From Camellia lanceoleosa (Eukaryota; Streptophyta; Magnoliopsida; Ericales; Theaceae), in contig CM045767.1 of assembly GCA_025200525.1 (NCBI GenBank), positions 11,639,273-11,703,272 on the forward strand: 64,000 nt of DNA, written 5' to 3'. Below, in pieces: positions 25,850 through 36,499 of this stretch. The translations under genes were made by a program, and so were the position numbers. The notes below the pieces were generated by a model that saw only the letters and a program-made list of their open reading frames with translations, had not been told where the DNA came from and did no database searches. The first letter of the stretch is position 1, and every line of letters starts with the position of its first letter.

Positions 25850-27263
25850 CCGTATTTTCTCTACCACGTTTGCCTTGTCGCACTTCACCATCGACAGTTA
25901 CCTCTGTTTCATGAATCTTCTTCTCCAACACACGTTTCTTTTCCTTTGAATCCTTATCTTTTCGCCCCAAATCTTTTTCAGACTTTGCTGCTACTCTTAC
26001 TCTTACTCTTAGAATCCTTAACTTTGCTGCTACTCTTACTCTCCTCTTTCTCTCCCACTAACCCAACACTCTCCTCTTTCTTCTCACCACCACCACCATC
26101 GTGCTTTCTACTACTTTTACTCTTCGAATCAACCAAAGCTTTCGACTTCGAAGTCTTATCCCCATCAATCCTTGAACTTTCCACTTTCAGTAACTGAAAA
26201 AAGGAACATGATACTTCAAACATAGAGAAACAACCCATGCATTGCTCTCCTATCCTACGTAATAAACTCCCAAGTCTTCATAACTAACCTACCTAACTCT
26301 TAAAAAAGACAAAAACCATTGAATGGAAAAAAGTCGTTCCACTCTGCTCCCCCAAATGATGAGCTAACCAACATAAAACCCACTCCAAAATGTTAGGAAA
26401 GTTGTTTCCTCCAAACCATTTGGGTTCAAATATATTGCACTGAAATTCTCAAGGCTGGCCATAAATTTAAAGTTAGCAACATGCTCCTAAAATTTAAAGT
26501 TAGAAGCATCTATAAAGAAGTTACACTTACAGGCAACAGATCCTTTGGAACATTGAAGGGCTCAGCAGCATTCATTTTCATAACCATCTTAATGACCTGT
26601 GAACACATAAGATGATTCATTAATTAATAAATAAGTAAAAATGTTGTAACCACATTTCAAGCAGAGATTGTGTTTATATAAAGGTCGTACCCAATGCATA
26701 CTGCTCCCATTAGACATCAACAACAGGGCGGCTTTTAATTCTTGCTTTTCGTATTGAGGATCCTGATGAAGCGAGTTTGCTTCTTTTTGATGCGTCCTTC
26801 CATTACGCATCACATTACGCATTGCTACCTGGTTCTAAACTGGAGGCAACTATTCCACCTATTAGAAATAATTTATAAATTCAGATCTTATAAATTATCA
26901 GCAAACCCAAAATAGTTTATAGTTTTTGGGGTTATTTATCATTATAAATTATTTCGCCTGATTAGAAATAATTATCATCATATAAATTCAGATCTTTGGT
27001 AATCTGTGTCTCTCACTTTGTAATAATCATATGATGATAACTCTGAATCTTCGGTAATCTCTCTCCCGCTAAGTTTTTTGGGTTATTTAAAATTATAACT
27101 CTGAATCTCTCTGAATCTTGTGAAATAATTATTTTAATATGAATTTATATGATGATAAATTTTAATTTGAATTTATATGATGATAATTAATCTTCTGTTA
27201 CAAACCCAAAAAACTTAATCGGTTGTAGAGAGAGTTATATAATATGATAATCCAATCCACAAA

Positions 27264-27310
<47 letters not shown>

Positions 27311-27600
27311 ACTTTCGGGTATAGCGAGGGTTTTGGAGAGAGAGCTTCTTGTCTGGGATTGGGACCAAACTTTTCTCACCGTCGAATTAGCTTCCGATTC
27401 AACTTTCTTGCTTGCTGGGACTCTGTTGCTGCTGCTCTCTCTCTTTTGCCTATTGTTGAGGAGGAAGGTGGTCTGTTAAAGCAGGAGAACAAAGAGTGAG
27501 GGACAGATAAGAGGGACAGTTGCGAGAGAGAGAGAGAGACAGAGGGAGTTGTAGAGACGTGTTTGGTAGACGTGGGAGAGAGAGAGAGAGCAGAGAGGGT
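25850..27600 (-). pseudogene. Fragment of a spliced cellular gene captured in repeat DNA
   Basis: Three candidate coding exons share one minus-strand order. Exon A (about 26822-26691) includes HQDPQYEKQELKAAL and ends at a GTACG donor. Exon B (26596-26531) reads VIKMVMKMNAAEPFNVPKDL between an ACAG acceptor and a GTAAG donor. Exon C (26193-25850) starts LLKVESSRIDGDK, is K/S/E-rich and ends at GTAAGG. A one-base shift near 25975 breaks exon C. A CT-rich stretch with a GTGAG donor near 27375 looks like its 5' exon. MKMNAAEPFNVP faintly recalls the start of some plant bromodomains, but I do not claim the family. It lies inside three layers of mobile DNA, so it is a captured copy. Confidence 0.5.
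27271..27306. repeat. (GA)n microsatellite
   Basis: About 18 GA units. Related GA/CT runs at 27517-27538 and 27575-27591 lie in the presumed 5' leader of the captured gene fragment. Confidence 0.95.
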
Positions 27601-28104
27601 TTGAGTGGGAAAAAAACTGATCTCAACCATTGATATAAACTTGGAATTAATTTCATCCATTGGATCAAAATGTATCTCACATACATTTTATACATTTTCA
27701 AAAACTTTCTTCCCTTATTATATAGATATATGCATATAATATAATATTTAATATATATGTGTTTGATGTCGGCAGCCGAGTTGACCGAGATCAATTATTT
27801 TTATTATATAATATAATATAATATAATATAATATATAAAATATATAATTTATACCAATTTATATAAAAACACTAAAAATATGAAGAAACACATAAAATTA
27901 TGCAAAATTACAAGATACTAAACTAATGAAATATTTAGTAGTTTAAAATAATTTAGCCAAAATGATGAAGGTTGGGATTAAAGCTCAAATTCCATCTTTC
28001 TTACTGAGGATTCTGTGAGAGACACATTTTAATTGTCATCATCGGGTAATTAAAAGAAAGCGTCCAAGTCTTAGGGCCGGTCAAAATGAGGTGTCTACAG
28101 TAGT

Positions 28105-28558
28105 GCACCTGTTCAGTTTGAAGTCATACCTTTTAAGGTTTGAATTCATACCTGTTTGGCCCTATAAATACATACCATATTCCAGCATTTTACCAATCCG
28201 AAAATCAGTCAGAAAAATATTGTTCTTGCTGTCCAGATTTTATTTGTGTACATTATTCTTCATATTAGTTATTTAGAGAAATATTCAGAGAGTTATAGAA
28301 CACAAGGTTCTAGTTCGCTGGACAAATTTGTTTGGAGTGCTACTACAAATTTGTGAAAATCATTGTATCCTGGGAGATAGACGCCATTAGTCCGTAAGCA
28401 CCGTAACGGAGCGAATCTGTCTTAAGGATAGAATGTCACACACTCGACTTGATTTTTAAATTTTTAATTCGGTTCGATAAATAAATTCGGTACGTCATTT
28501 ATTTATTTGTTTGGTTTTGTTTCAATTTATTTTATTTACACAGAAAATTGTTCCAATA
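28105..28558 (+). repeat. Forward copia 3' LTR, segment 3 of 3
   Basis: Ends with the same 50 bp as the 5' LTR remnant at 1-47. It carries a TATA box (TATAAATA at 28163-28170) and blocks shared with the sister LTRs, including TCCTGGGAGATAGACG. It also holds the conserved CGAATCTGTCTTAAG at 28412-28426, complementary to the primer-binding position. The terminal CA has become TA. Confidence 0.85.
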
Positions 28559-30010
28559 CTTTCCTCCAAGTACATAAGTTAAAGAAAACTGACAAACTCC
28601 GTTTGCTTTAGTTTAGAGAATCAATTTTAAAATATAGTTCTTTTAAAAGAGTTGATAATATTTGAAAACTTGTTTGATTACATATTTTGAAATGATTTGT
28701 AATTTTTTTTAATAGTTAAATAAATGGATGTTTAAAAATTGATTTGAAAATTCAACCAAACACAACAGATTTTTTTGAGACTATGTAAGCATATAATCTC
28801 TCATTATTAAACAAAATGGATATGATTCTCTTCATCCACCTTTTTTATCTAGTTGTCATTAAATAGTTGATCCAAATATCATAATTTAATAATTAATCAT
28901 TTTTATTAGCTGTGGCCTTTAGATAAACCGTTGAATGGTGGTTGGGAAAAAAAAAATTGTTGGAGAGGAAGACAAAAATGTGATGTTCCCAAAAATATGA
29001 AAATATGCTAAGAATAGTTTTATGGTTTGCAAGAAAAAGGAATTTTAAACCACCCACTTGCCCACTCTCTTTGCATGATAAAAAGAGGAAAGAGGCATTC
29101 ATTGTGGGCATTCCAAAGGAACAAAAAAAAAGAAAAAAGAAAAAAAGGGGCCACTCAAGGTTAATTAAAAAGAAAAAAAGAAAAAAGTAAGGGAATAAGA
29201 GTACAGAAAAAAGAAAAAAGAAAAAAAAAACCAAGAGAAGAAAAAAGAAGAAGAGGGGTAAAAAATAAAGAATAGTGAGTAAAAGAAAGAAATAATTGAA
29301 GAATGAAGATTGAGGAAGGGATTTTGTTAAAAAAGATAGGAAAAAATAAAAATAAAAATACAGAGTAGTTTCAGGTATTATTTCTTTCTCTCTCTCTCTC
29401 TCTCTTTGAGAATTTCTATACTATTTTGTGAAATCTGTTTCGAGTGTTTATTTTACAAGGATAAATCCGAATGGGTGCATTCATAATTTTTCTAATCCAA
29501 ATGTTGTGTTGTTTATTCATTCAAATCAGACCAAAAATTATAATAAGTCATCTACCCATTAAAAGTAAAATAAAAAATTAAAAAAGTCTTGATTAGATGG
29601 GTTATATATTCAGGAAACCCAAATATATATATTTGGCAGGGAAATTCTTTATCGAATCATCATGTTTGGATTAATGTCATAACCGACCTACCTAGGTAGT
29701 CTAAATTAATAATCTGACTCTAAGCCCTAAAATAAAAAACAATAAATTACTCTGACTATTCTTAAAGTTTGAAAAAAGTATAATAAATTTATCAAATTTA
29801 ACATAATTATATTAATTTTGATATTGATATTTTTAAAATAAAAATAAAAATAATCAAATAAAGTGATTAATGTCATATAAAGTAAAGCATCACATAAAAT
29901 GGCAAACTTCAACTAGGAAGGACACCATAAGGTTCAAGTTGGCCTGTAATAAACCAATTTATATGACAATAACATGTCTCATTTTGTGTCCAAGGCATGA
30001 CAGAAGAAAA
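28559..30010. other. Intergenic, AT-rich, no gene seen
   Basis: Contains A/G-rich low-complexity DNA (29123-29262), a TC microsatellite (29386-29405) and AT-rich spacer. ORFs in the A/G tract are simple-sequence artefacts. Confidence 0.7.
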
Positions 30011-30707
30011 ATGGCCAAAATGACTAGAATCTTGAATGCTTTCAGCGGCAACGACAACGACAATGGTGGTGTGATTCAAATCTCCAGCGGCTTATTCTTA
30101 TTGAGTGCCATTGTTATGTCGGTGTCCATAATATCTATGATTCTCTTCGTCTGCTTGCATGATCCTGAAAAAAATCACAAAAATCGCAAAAATCGACAAC
30201 GGCAAGAACTTTCCATGATGCAAACCTATATGCAGGGATGGAACTAGGAGAAGACTATGAGGGGCCATGGCCCCCCTGTTTCTGTGAAAAATACTGCTTG
30301 TCATAATACTTTAAAAATATATATATATATCATTTTATACATAAAATGGCCTCCCAAGTATAAGAAAATTCATATCTTATTATTCTCCCATCTTGCCTTC
30401 TTTTTCTATTTTGCACTAAAAAATTTTTCTTCATCCTATAAGAAATTGCTTCTATGGTATTTAATTTTTTTTTTCTATGTATATATAATTTATATATCAT
30501 ATTGTACATACATGTGTGTTTATGTATTTGGTGATTTTTTTTTTCCGGCCCCTTCGGTAATAAAATCCTGGTTTCGTCCCTGCCTATATGGATGGTCACC
30601 ACCATCATCCTCAAAACCACCATCACAATGATGGTTCAGCTACAATCCACACGAATGCAGGGGAATATCATCATCAACATCACTGTGACCATGACTTTGG
30701 CGCATGA
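30011..30707 (+). pseudogene. Small membrane/His-rich protein gene split by a MITE
   Basis: The frame from ATG 30011 begins MAKMTRILNAF and has one strong hydrophobic segment (about residues 26-52, ISSGLFLLSAIVMSVSIISM and following), then a basic stretch rich in N, H, K and R. At 30233 a 350-bp hAT-type MITE enters. Past the MITE and one copy of the 8-bp duplication, the same frame continues in phase into a His-rich tail (GHHHHPQNHHHNDG) and stops at TGA 30705-30707. The unbroken frame would be 112 codons. As it stands translation ends at 30247 inside the MITE. An in-frame ATG exists at 29870, but the sequence before 30011 looks unlike protein. I do not recognise the family; metal binding by the tail is only a guess. 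Confidence 0.6.
30233..30582. mobile_element. hAT-type MITE
   Basis: 350 bp with imperfect terminal inverted repeats (CAGGGATGGAACTAGGA and TCCTGGTTTCGTCCCTG). An exact 8-bp duplication CCTATATG lies at 30225-30232 and 30583-30590. Eight-bp duplications and CAGGG termini are typical of hAT elements. Confidence 0.92.
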
Positions 30708-31885
30708 AGTACATACACATATTAGCCATATATGAGGTGAATCCATAGCATGTCACTACTACTTAGGTGCTTAGTTAAAATTAGTTTTTTCATTTTTTTT
30801 TTTAATTTTATTTATATGGCTATATGCCTATATCATCAGTTTTAAGGGTATAAATCGATATGATTGTTGTAACATTACTGCGATATATCACAAATTTCTC
30901 TGTTCTTTTAACCAATAAATTTTCTCTCTTTTTATAAGACATCCAATGAAATTAGCATTATTAAGATTAATTGTACACATAATTCTTGTATCTTGTCATT
31001 ATATTTTCAATTAATAAATTTTATTATTTAATTTTTTATGTTTTGTCAATTTAATTCAATTCATAATATTTGTTAAGAAATTTGAAAAAAATTTAGTGCA
31101 CAAAATGGTTCATTCAAAAGAAAATAAACGATTTTTAAGTGGACGACAATGCCTTAATTGCTTTGAGTAGAATGAATTGACTATTTTATCCTCTTAATTT
31201 CAGTTCAATTTTTAAAAAAGCAATACAAATTGAATTAAAGTATCACAATGTAAAAATTTTAAGAACAAAACTAATACAATTAAACTATAATGATTAAAAT
31301 TGACACAAATGACAATTTCCAGGGATATTGGATTTTTGTACAAAGGAATCATAGATAATTGTAATGACTAACAAGACAACATAGGATATATGGCTCAGTA
31401 TTTGTTTTTCTGTTCACTTCTCTTCATCTTTGGATTTTAGCACCATCTTAATTTTCCGTGTCACATTAATAATTACTGTTACTTTTTATTTTTGTTTTTG
31501 TTTTGTTTTGCTTTTTATTTTATTTTATTCATGTATTTCAAGTATATGGTTGTACAGTGAGATTTTTATAATATTTCAAAATTCTTATTAAAAATGCATT
31601 AGAGAAAAAGATTTTGAAGATCAAAGATCTTTAATTATATACATTAATCCAATCAAAATGCAAATCATGTGTCCATAATTCAATGTGTAAAGTTGAACTT
31701 TTTTTCAAAATGAATTTATACATATACTTTTTTAATATATCATAAAGGGACTCGACTTTCTATTGCACGTGCTTGGATGGATGATTGAGGGATAAATTAT
31801 ATCTCCAGTGCTACACGCCTCGAATTTGTGTCGAATTTTTTTTTTTTTTCACTTGTTGTTGTTGTTGTTGTTTTTGTTTTGGGTA
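30708..31885. other. Intergenic, no gene seen
   Basis: Immediate 3' flank of the small gene followed by AT-rich spacer. Poly-T and CTTTTTATTTT-type runs occur near 31480-31530. I see no gene here. Confidence 0.6.
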
Positions 31886-32112
31886 ATGCTATAGTGTGCA
31901 ACTTACACCTTACACCTTTTTGTGTTCACTTACACCTTACATTTACACCTTTTTTACCTTGCACTTACACCTTTTGTGTAAGTGGCATATGGTGTGCAAC
32001 TTATACATTTCATTTATACCTTCCACTTACACTTACACCTTACACTTACACTTTTTGTGTGAGTGGCACATGGTGTGCAACCCACTTACACCTTTTGTGG
32101 GTTGCACACCTA
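31886..32112. repeat. Irregular CTTACACCTT tandem/foldback block
   Basis: Many copies of CTTACACCTT, plus GTGTGCAACTTACACC at the left and an inverted GGGTTGCACACC at the right. GGCAYATGGTGTGCAAC occurs twice (31983 and 32066). It may be a MITE with terminal GTGTGCAAC and internal expansion. ORFs here are repeat artefacts. Confidence 0.65.
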
Positions 32113-32152
32113 AGAAAACTCCTTTTGTTTTTGTTTTTTGTTTTTTTTAACG

Positions 32153-32294
32153 GGTGGTTATGTGTAGGAGTGTATCAAAAAATTAGACATTTATTAGTTA
32201 GGTTGCTGTTAAATTTTGTTAATTTTATATAATTTTGTTCGATGAGTTGGTGCCGGATATCTAATTTTTTTGTACACTCTTACACATAACCACC
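32153..32294. mobile_element. Short MITE with about 35-bp inverted ends
   Basis: GGTGGTTATGTGTAGGAGTG at the left is answered by CACTCTTACACATAACCACC at the right, and the match extends inward to AAAAATTAGA. Family and TSD are not determined. A related right end is seen at about 39675-39716. Confidence 0.75.
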
Positions 32295-32414
32295 TTTAAA
32301 AAAAATACCAAACTATCACAGCCTAACAAATAAAATAAAATAAAAAAACAAACCAACACAGCCCAACAAATAGAAGGAAAAAAAAAAAAAAAAAACCTTA
32401 GCCTATGTGGTTTG

Positions 32415-33727
32415 TGTTGGACAATCTTCACTGTATTTAAAAGATATTAATTCTATTGTGTACAAAACAACAATTAGAATTAAAGAAATAAAGAAAAAAA
32501 AAAGAATATGTTTGATTACAAAAATCAAACTCGAGATGATAAATAAATAAATAAAAATAGATTTTATTTTGTTACAAAAACAAAATTAAAATCTGATTAA
32601 ATAAACAAATTAAAACAGAATAATAAATAAAGAACTTACTTGATTTAATTTCTTTAAAATAAAATCTGATCAAGTCCAATGTTTGACACTGTGTCCTTAA
32701 GACAGATTCGTCCTCTCCACGGTGCTTTCAGAATTTGGATGTCTATCTCCCAGGATAAAATGATCTACTACAAACAATAGCAGCACTACAAATTGTTTGC
32801 CTTACGAACACACTAAGTGTTTACACTCTTTCTTTCAGAAATAAAATGCAAAGAAAATGAAGAGGATGTTTGAATCATGAAGAACGAAAAATAGAGTTAC
32901 AAAATCGAAATGAGGGTTGTCCTATTTATAAATTTAAAGGTGGCTCTTGGTTTTGAATTGAGCAGTATGATACTGTTGGCTTTGAATTCAAACAAATTGA
33001 ATCATTGGGTTACAAATTAAAGATAATAATAACAGAAGGGCCTGTGCTTGGGTGCGCGATAATACCAAACCAGTTTATTTCTGTTTAAAAACGGGAAGGG
33101 CCCTGTTTGGATGAACATTAATACCAAACCTGTTTATTTCGGGAAGGGCCTTGTTTGGATGCACAATAAAACCAAACCAGTTTAATTTGAATTAATAAAA
33201 TTAATTTCAAATGTTTTTGGCCCAAAAAGATTAGTATCGAGTTGAACAAGCCCAACCCAACCACACACCACGCACCCGCGCCCAAGCCCAGGCCCAGCCC
33301 AGCCCGGACGGACGGCGGCGGCGCGCGCGTGTGTGGTGATTTTTGAGTCCAATGGGTCTAGCCCATTTTGCCCATAACCTCTCCCTCTAAAACACTTGGG
33401 TACCCCTTGGGGCACACCCCAAGTACCAAGCCCAAGCTTTATAAACCCTTTCAAAACTTCCCACCAAATCAATGTGGGACAAGCCTTATTCAAACCATAA
33501 GGAATTTCCACCAAAACTCCATTTCCATGGAGCACACTTTGGCTTCAATTTCCAATTCACTCGGTAATGGTTTTGAGCAACCAAATATACCACGTGAATC
33601 ACAACGGGGCATAGAACGCGTTACCACTTTGACCTGTGTAAATCGATGCACGGGGCCCACCTAAAAATTAGACCAAACTTAGGAAAAAATTCTGGTTTTA
33701 CCCAGAATTTTATAACCATTTCCAACA
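32415..33727 (-). repeat. 3' LTR of the minus copia element
   Basis: 1313 bp. A minus-strand TATA box TATAAATAG analogue lies at 32922-32930. The conserved element-sense CGAATCTGTCTTAAG lies at 32696-32710. Hairpins at 32510-32530 and 32559-32594 share a TTACAAAAA loop (plus strand). Confidence 0.93.
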
Positions 33728-33739
33728 ATCCCCCACATG
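33728..33739 (-). promoter_or_regulatory. Polypurine tract of the minus copia element
   Basis: In element sense CATGTGGGGGAT lies directly before the 3' LTR start TGTTGG. Confidence 0.85.
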
Positions 33740-34340
33740 AATGGATTTTGAAGACAACGGAAATGAAACAATATGCAGACTTAACGAAAGAGTATAAGTC
33801 GAAAATATCTTGCATCAGGATAGGTAGTTTTCGGCCTTGAACCTTCCCTAGTGATAACCTATCGGACTTACTGGCTAACCAATGGACGCGATGCCTTGAA
33901 TTGTTCAGCCGTTTGTGTAAGCCAAGACAATAGATTTCACACAAAATATCTTCTAACACATCGTGGTTCTCACTGTTGTGTTCATTTTGGCCTTGAACGC
34001 TCCTGGTTTTCATGAGTGTTTCTAGAGAATGTAGCCTCTTTCATTTTCATAGAACCGGCCCAAGTTCAACACTCATATAGGTGATTCTTATTTTGAGTAT
34101 CTCTTTATACTCATCTTGATTGTATGCCTTAATCAAGATATAAGTAATCATTAAAAGCAAAGCTTATCCTTATACCCCTGCAGACAACATATGTTGCAGA
34201 TATCACTCTCACCATAGGAATGGGTAGGGAATTTAAATCCCTTGGTGATTTCTGGCGAGCCATACATAACTTAGTTGTCCCTTTGAACTTAGTTCTTGGG
34301 ATCTCCAGTCATATAAGTATGGTTACCATTATGACGACTC

Positions 34341-35834
34341 TTATGTAATAGGCTTTAATCCCATTCCCTTCGATGAACTATACACTAGCTCTTTTGTCAA
34401 ACCTTTTGTTAATGGATCCGCAATATTCTCTTTAGATTTTATATAATCTATTGAGATTATTCCGTTTGACAACAACTGCCTAACGGTATTATGTCGACGA
34501 CGAATATGTCGTGACTTACCGTTATACATATGATTCTGTGCCCTGCCTATTTCAGATTGACTATCATAATGAATGCCAATAGCTGGCACAGGTTTTGGCC
34601 ACATTGGAATGTCTTCTAAGAAGTGACGAAGCCATTCTGCTTCTACTCCTGCTTTGTCTAAAGCAATGAACTCGGATTCCATTGTGGATCGTGCGATGCA
34701 AGTTTGTTTCGTGGAATTCCAAGAAACAGTAGCACCTCCTAGAGTAAAGACATATCCACTTGTGGATTTTGAATCTTTAGTATCCGATATCCAATTGGCA
34801 TCACAATAACCTTCGAGTACTGCTGGATATCGAGTAAAGTTCAAACCATGATCACGAGTAAATCTTAGATATCTAAGAATCCGAATGATCGCTTTCCAAT
34901 GGTCTTCTCCAGGGTTACTAGTGTACCTACTCAAGTTACTGATAGCATAAGCTATATCAGGACGAGTACAATTCATTAGGTACATTAGGCTTCCAATGAT
35001 TTGGGAGTATTTTAACTGAGACACTGCATCACCTTTATTTTTCGATAAATAAAGACCGATGTCTACAGGTGTTCTAGCTAAATTCAAATCAGCCTTGATA
35101 AATTTATCAAGAATTTTCTCAATATAATGAGATTGAAATAACGCATATCCGTCAGATGTTTTAGTTATTTTCATTCCTAATATAACATCTGCGACCCCCA
35201 TATCTTTCATATCAAATCTTTTGTTAAGCATTTGCTTAGTTGATTTGATCATGTTTTGACTGCTTCCAATGATGAGCATGTCATCCACATAAAGACAAAC
35301 TATGACATATCCTTGGTCAGTGTTTTTAACATAGACGCATTTGTCACATTCGTTTATCTTAAACCCATTAGTAAGCATTACATGAACAAATTTTTCATGC
35401 CATTGCTTAGGTGCTTGTTTTAATCCATAAAGGGATTTTACAAGTCGACAAACTTTCTTTTCTTGCCCTGATACTACAAACCCTTCGGGTTGTTCCATAT
35501 AGATCTCTTCATTTAGATCACCATTTAAGAAAGCTGTCTTAACATCCATTTGATGTATTTCTAAATTAAACAACGTTGCTATAGCAATAAGCATGTGAAT
35601 GGATGTTATTCTTGTCACAGGGGAATATGTGTCAAAATAATCCAGACCTTCCTTTTGTCTGTAACCTTTAACTACAAGTCTTGCTTTATACTTGTCAATT
35701 GAACCATCTGCTTTCATTTTTCTTTTGAATATCCATTTATATCCAAGAGGTTTAGAACCTGGTGGAAGATCCACCAATTCCCAAGTATGATTTTGCATAA
35801 TGGATTCAATTTCATTATTATGACCTCTTTCCAC
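34341..35834 (-). CDS. copia reverse transcriptase-RNase H, open frame
   Basis: 497 codons without a stop. RT motifs in order: [75 protein letters not shown], and the catalytic YVDDM near residue 188. RNase H follows with [38 protein letters not shown] and [12 protein letters not shown]. The chain ends at the tail [20 protein letters not shown]. The first residues [11 protein letters not shown] come from a frame entered by a one-base shift relative to the hinge upstream (KSFGPDFLTYLLENEP near 35890), so the fusion to integrase is broken. It could still encode an intact enzyme, but as a fragment of a polyprotein it has no natural start signal. Confidence 0.9.
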   Translation of the reverse strand: MERGHNNEIESIMQNHTWELVDLPPGSKPLGYKWIFKRKMKADGSIDKYKARLVVKGYRQKEGLDYFDTYSPVTRITSIHMLIAIATLFNLEIHQMDVKTAFLNGDLNEEIYMEQPEGFVVSGQEKKVCRLVKSLYGLKQAPKQWHEKFVHVMLTNGFKINECDKCVYVKNTDQGYVIVCLYVDDMLIIGSSQNMIKSTKQMLNKRFDMKDMGVADVILGMKITKTSDGYALFQSHYIEKILDKFIKADLNLARTPVDIGLYLSKNKGDAVSQLKYSQIIGSLMYLMNCTRPDIAYAISNLSRYTSNPGEDHWKAIIRILRYLRFTRDHGLNFTRYPAVLEGYCDANWISDTKDSKSTSGYVFTLGGATVSWNSTKQTCIARSTMESEFIALDKAGVEAEWLRHFLEDIPMWPKPVPAIGIHYDSQSEIGRAQNHMYNGKSRHIRRRHNTVRQLLSNGIISIDYIKSKENIADPLTKGLTKELVYSSSKGMGLKPIT

Positions 35835-36490
35835 AAAGGTGCTTCAGACTGTCATTGTCTTTTAAAGCTTTGAGGTTCATTTTCTAACAAGTATGTTAGA
35901 AAATCTGGACCAAAGGATTTTGATGTTCTCGCTCTCTTACTTCTTCTTGGTTCATCATCAGTTAAATCCTGTTGGTTGAGACCATTACTAGTCTCTTGTG
36001 TTTGATTGTCATTAGTCTCTTGACTTTGTGTACAATCATAAGTTATTTTCTGTGAACTTAATTCCTATCCTTTCTTGTAAGGAAAGACATGTTCAAAAAA
36101 CACAGCATTCCTTGACTCTATAATAGTGTTCACATTTATATCAGATATTTCTGATTTATAAGTCAGAAACCGATATGCACTACTATTCTGAGCATAACCA
36201 ATAAACACACAATCTACTGTTTTTGGTCCAATCTTAGTCTTTTTAGGAACAGGAACTTCAACTTTTGCCAAACACCCCCATACTTTCAAGTATTTGTAAG
36301 AAGGTGGTCGACTTTTCCACAATTCATAAGGAACGCTTTTAGTTTTCTTTTGGGGTATTCTATTAAGAACATAATTAGCTGACAACATTACTTCCCCCCA
36401 CAAGTTCTGTGGTAAGCCTGAACTTAGTAACATGGCATTCATCATTTGTTGTATATGATGTGCTCCATAAATTTCAAATGAAAAATCCAC
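35835..36490 (-). pseudogene. copia integrase C-terminus and hinge (truncated)
   Basis: From 36490 leftward the frame reads MMNAMLLSSGLPQNLWGE, NYVLNRIPQKKTKSVPYELW, YKYLKVWGCLAKV and FFEHVFPYKKG, then stops at 36065. The hinge with RRSKRARTSKSFGPDF continues to about 35880. The zinc finger and D,D,E core that should precede MMNAM are gone; non-coding leader DNA joins directly. Integration of this copy must therefore have used integrase from another element, or the deletion came later. Confidence 0.88.
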
Positions 36491-36499
36491 AATAATTAT

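Larger units (their letters stand above)
22063..27735. mobile_element. Nested unit of unassigned class inside the Ogre-like LTR
   Basis: The left edge is an AT run followed by ACTAGCGTATACCTGTGCC. The right edge is CTTCCCTTATTATATAGATATA followed by more AT run and then LTR-like sequence. The edges are judged from the change in texture; no terminal inverted repeats, TSD, LTR or RT could be shown. It contains a fragment of a spliced cellular gene on the minus strand (25850-27600) and a 132-bp foldback. It may be a gene-capturing Helitron- or MULE-type element, but the class is unproven. Confidence 0.4.
19134..28099 (+). mobile_element. Ogre/Tat-like LTR insertion (probably solo LTR with nested unit)
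   Basis: Begins TGTAGCTCGACTTTTCGCGC and ends TCAAAATGAGGTGTCTACA. It is flanked by a perfect duplication GTAGT (19129-19133 and 28100-28104). An inner block CAGAGTCACCACCTAAATAT...AGGAAACC followed by GAGAGGGGAAGG is typical of Ogre-type LTRs, which carry GAGTCGCCAC. No gag or pol was found. Subtracting the nested unit at about 22063-27735 leaves roughly 3.3 kb, a plausible length for one long LTR. The insertion split the copia 3' LTR. Confidence 0.75.
1..28558 (+). mobile_element. Ty1/copia element, 5'-truncated by window edge, heavily invaded
   Basis: Seen: the end of a 5' LTR (1-47, ending CCAACA), a leader, gag zinc knuckle, protease, integrase, RT and RNase H in copia order, a polypurine tract (12428-12439) and a 3' LTR that starts TGTTGA at 12440. 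The last 50 bp of that LTR (to 28558) repeat bases 1-47. The coding parts match the minus-strand copy at 32415-39344, so both belong to one family. Five younger insertions split it: 930-3278, 4555-10164, 12838-18848 (with 13955-16333 inside) and 19134-28099 (with a nested unit). The frame has many stops and frameshifts and is dead. Lineage is probably Tork/Tnt1-like by the RT text, but this was not tested. No target duplication can be read because the left end is outside the window. Confidence 0.9.

Noticed and set aside
25946..26197. Leu/Ser/Pro-rich plus-strand ORF of 83 codons
   Set aside because: It is the antisense shadow of the K/S/E-rich exon on the minus strand.
29005..29234. Lys-rich ORF and its Phe-rich antisense
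   Set aside because: Encoded by an A/G low-complexity tract.
31828..32232. 134-codon ORF with hydrophobic and T/Y-rich text
   Set aside because: Runs through the CTTACACCTT repeat block and a poly-T tract; no family signal.
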